From: CAMLJR01 sp964631955 | GTDB lineage: Bacteria; Pseudomonadota; Gammaproteobacteria; Pseudomonadales; CAMLJR01 | Reading direction: 5' to 3' | DNA: 64,000 bases | Assembly: GCA_964631955.1 (NCBI GenBank) | Contig: CAZWBA010000004.1 | Span: forward strand, 186,001-250,000 | Shown here: positions 62,056 to 64,000 of the stretch, piece by piece | Position numbering within the stretch: position 1 is the first letter of the stretch | Layout of the letters: the number at the start of each line of letters is the position of its first letter | Made by a program: the position numbers and the translations under genes | Notes under the pieces: generated by a model | Databases searched by the model: none | The model's input: the letters and a program-made list of their open reading frames with translations, nothing else | Told to the model about the DNA's origin: nothing

Positions 62056-62583
62056 TCAATCGCTGCGTTTACGCGTATTCAACACGCCGACAAAGTTGCA
62101 TGGTCGCTGTGTGCTGTCGAGCTGCCCGCGAATGATTTTTTCCCAACCCGTGCGACAGGCGTTCGTCGAGCCGGGCAGGCAAAAAATAATAGTGTTGTTA
62201 GCAAGGCCAGCGAGTGCGCGCGATTGAATCGTTGACGTGCCGATTTCATCGTATGAAATCGCGCGAAATAATTCGCCAAAACCTTCTATCGATTTATCGA
62301 ATAGCACGGATACCGCTTCCGGAGTTGAATCGCGTCCGCTGAAACCAGTGCCCCCGGTGGTGATTACGGCATCGATGTCGGGATCCGCGATCCAGTGCGA
62401 TAGCACCGCGCGAATGCGATAAATATCGTCGATCACGATTTGTTTGACATTCACGCGATGGCCGGCTTCTTTAGCTGCGGTAACCAGATAATCGCCAGAG
62501 GTGTCACTCTGTTCAGTGCGAGTATCCGACACGGTAAGAATGGCGATATTGAGGACATGCGCGATACCGGTTGCCTTACTCAT
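62056..62583 (-). CDS. moaB: molybdenum cofactor biosynthesis protein B
   Basis: 175 residues from ATG 62583 (GAGG seven bases upstream; a longer frame would overlap the preceding gene). 'IAILTVSDTRTEQSDTSGD' and 'DAVITTGGTGFSGRDSTPE' are the MoaB/Mog molybdopterin-binding motifs, and 'SRALAGLANNTIIFCLPGS' completes the site. It probably adenylates molybdopterin or is a MoaB-type paralogue; moeA lies immediately downstream. Confidence 0.94.
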   Translation of the reverse strand: MSKATGIAHVLNIAILTVSDTRTEQSDTSGDYLVTAAKEAGHRVNVKQIVIDDIYRIRAVLSHWIADPDIDAVITTGGTGFSGRDSTPEAVSVLFDKSIEGFGELFRAISYDEIGTSTIQSRALAGLANNTIIFCLPGSTNACRTGWEKIIRGQLDSTQRPCNFVGVLNTRKRSD

Positions 62584-62599
62584 GATTGAACCTCGGAGT

Positions 62600-63469
62600 T
62601 CAGGATTGCGCCTCAACGGGCTGGAGCGCATAAATCTGCTTTAGCAATGATGGAATGGCGCGGCGCCACGGCAATTGCTGAATACCAAAGGTATCGCGAA
62701 TGCGCTGGCAATTAAGCAACGGGTAAACATCCGCAGCGCTATCTACCGGCGCGCTGCGTAATTGCACGACACCTTCACCCATCGACCAATATTGCGTGGC
62801 CGCTGCCAGCACGACCTCCGCAAATTCGTAGCCATTGGCAGGGTCGGCACTTTCATAATGATAATGACCCCAGGACGAGGCGCCGCAATCCAATTGATCG
62901 TGAATGGCGGCAATGACACGCGTGATGTCGGCAACGGGTGTCGGGCAAAAACGCTGAACATCGGGCAGCGTCACCAGCCCTCCGACACGCATGCGCGCCA
63001 GCAACCGCATCAACAAATTATCGCCGTGGCTCGCAATTACAGGCCCGGTACGCAGAATAAGGTGGCGCCCGACCGCCTCGGCCACGAAGCTCTCACGCAT
63101 CAGCAATTGCCGCCCCGCCGCCGTAGCCGGTGCCGGCGCATCCGTTTCGATAAAACGCTTCTTGCCAGCCCCCGGAAAAACCCGGCTGTCCGACAGCAGC
63201 AACCAAACCCAATCACGCTCATTGCAGAGCGCAATCAACTGCATCGCTACGTCACTGCTTAAAAGCAAATTACAGGGATTTCCGCCCTCACCGAGACAGT
63301 CGACGATCAGCGCAGGTTCTTCGGTTTCGATAAATTCGGCCACTAGCGGCTGACCCGGCTCGAGCCAGACGACGGTATGTCTGTGCTCTCGAAACTGCTC
63401 CTCCAGCGCCGCACGCAATCCGTGCTCTTCGCGCGACTTGGGAGGATTACACAGGATCAGCAGTTTCAC
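62600..63469 (-). CDS. degenerate sugar-nucleotide reductase-like (RmlD-type) protein
   Basis: 289 residues. The order of secondary structure and blocks such as 'WVWLLLSDSRVFPGAGKKR', 'LILRTGPVIASHGDNLL' and 'FCPTPVADITRVIAAIHDQL' follow dTDP-4-dehydrorhamnose reductase-like proteins. The N-terminal glycine-rich NAD(P) motif is absent (the protein begins 'MKLLILCNPPKSREEHG') and no Y-x3-K is apparent. It may therefore bind a sugar nucleotide or another ligand without redox activity. It is the first gene of a unit with moaB (16 bp) and moeA. I do not know why such a gene sits with molybdenum-cofactor genes. Confidence 0.65.
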   Translation of the reverse strand: MKLLILCNPPKSREEHGLRAALEEQFREHRHTVVWLEPGQPLVAEFIETEEPALIVDCLGEGGNPCNLLLSSDVAMQLIALCNERDWVWLLLSDSRVFPGAGKKRFIETDAPAPATAAGRQLLMRESFVAEAVGRHLILRTGPVIASHGDNLLMRLLARMRVGGLVTLPDVQRFCPTPVADITRVIAAIHDQLDCGASSWGHYHYESADPANGYEFAEVVLAAATQYWSMGEGVVQLRSAPVDSAADVYPLLNCQRIRDTFGIQQLPWRRAIPSLLKQIYALQPVEAQS

Positions 63470-63589
63470 GTGTGCACTATTTCAATAATTAAATTTAAAT
63501 ACAGCGATCAAATTGGAACGCTGCGGCAGAGGACTTAAAACTCAGAACACGATTCGCATCCAGCGCGTCGATAACCCCGTATTCCGCTC

Positions 63590-64000
63590 TCAGAACGGAA
63601 TATCGTCGTCGAAATTATCGAAATTCGGCGGCGGTGCATCATTGCGCGGAGCGGATTGCGCAGGTGCTGACTGGCGCGCGCGCGGTTGTTGCGGCGCATT
63701 GTCATAGCCGCCCTCATTGGCCGAACCACCCGCGCCACGGCTATCGAGCATTTGCATTTCATTGGCGACGATTTCGGTGGTGTAGCGATCCTGGCCGCTC
63801 TGGTCCTGCCATTTGCGCGTACGCAAACTGCCTTCGACGTAAACCTTCGAACCTTTGCGCAAATATTCACCGGCGATTTCAGCCAGCTTGTTGAAGAACA
63901 CCACGCGGTGCCACTCGGTGCGCTCCTGTGCCTGCCCGCTGTTTTTGTCTTTCCATGATTCCGATGTCGCCACGGTGATATTGGTCACCGCGCCGCCCGA
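63590..64000 (-). CDS. ssb: single-stranded DNA-binding protein, N-terminus outside window
   Basis: The frame is open to the window edge and reads SGGAVTNITVATSESWKDK at its beginning, which aligns with about residue 27 of SSB; roughly the first 26 residues are missing. The OB-fold continues with 'QERTEWHRVVFFNKLAEI' and 'YVEGSLRTRKWQDQ'. The flexible linker is rich in Gln, Ala, Pro and Arg, and the acidic tip 'NFDDDIPF' binds partner proteins. A housekeeping replication and repair gene, not related to the EPS locus. Confidence 0.95.
   Translation of the reverse strand, partial: SGGAVTNITVATSESWKDKNSGQAQERTEWHRVVFFNKLAEIAGEYLRKGSKVYVEGSLRTRKWQDQSGQDRYTTEIVANEMQMLDSRGAGGSANEGGYDNAPQQPRARQSAPAQSAPRNDAPPPNFDNFDDDIPF

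Overview
The window is a chromosomal segment from a Gram-negative bacterium, most likely a gammaproteobacterium. It carries an intact fabA-fabB pair, lipoprotein and outer-membrane export parts, and an exosortase A (XrtA/EpsH) exopolysaccharide (EPS) locus. No rRNA, tRNA, insertion sequence, phage gene or CRISPR array is visible. Coding density is high and starts are often TTG or GTG behind a good Shine-Dalgarno (SD) site.

Region 1 (1-4516, +) has the end of a PrsT-like TPR protein, an SGNH-like lipoprotein and two hexapeptide acyltransferases. Region 2 (4539-29512) is the glycan assembly block: glycosyltransferases of the GT2 and GT4 types, a DegT-like protein, an ABC half-transporter, a Wzy-like polymerase/ligase, an acyltransferase-3 membrane protein, a CapA-like protein, a CapK/PaaK-like adenylate-forming enzyme, a low-molecular-weight tyrosine phosphatase, an ATP-grasp protein, a polysaccharide deacetylase and two secreted proteins. 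One of the secreted proteins is a PIG-L deacetylase with three Ig-plus-discoidin-like modules.

Region 3 (29520-44153) is the XrtA core. Exosortase/EpsI diverges from a deacetylase and a FemAB-like protein. Opposite them lies a nine-gene minus-strand operon: initiating sugar transferase, asparagine-synthetase-like amidotransferase, carrier protein plus AMP ligase, NadE paralogue, Wza-like exporter, Wzz-like chain-length protein, a tyrosine kinase with a broken P-loop and an outer-membrane barrel. Region 4 (44334-52624) makes nucleotide sugars: pgi, UDP-HexNAc 6-dehydrogenase, phosphomannomutase, galU, GDP-mannose pyrophosphorylase and UDP-glucose dehydrogenase. The polymer therefore probably contains mannose, glucose and uronic acids.

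Region 5 (52898-60791, +) is fabA-fabB followed, behind its own promoter, by a five-gene operon: carrier protein, acyl-CoA dehydrogenase-like flavoprotein, SerRS-like amino acid:carrier-protein ligase, DUF1839 protein and a GH2 beta-mannosidase-like protein. This is the strongest candidate for an undescribed system. I propose that an amino acid is loaded on the carrier, perhaps oxidised, and moved to an acceptor by DUF1839, which looks to me like a BtrH-type Cys-His-Asp acyltransferase. Region 6 (60849-64000, -) holds moeA, moaB, a degenerate sugar-nucleotide-reductase-like protein and the start-truncated ssb.

All family names rest on reading motifs by eye; no database search was run.
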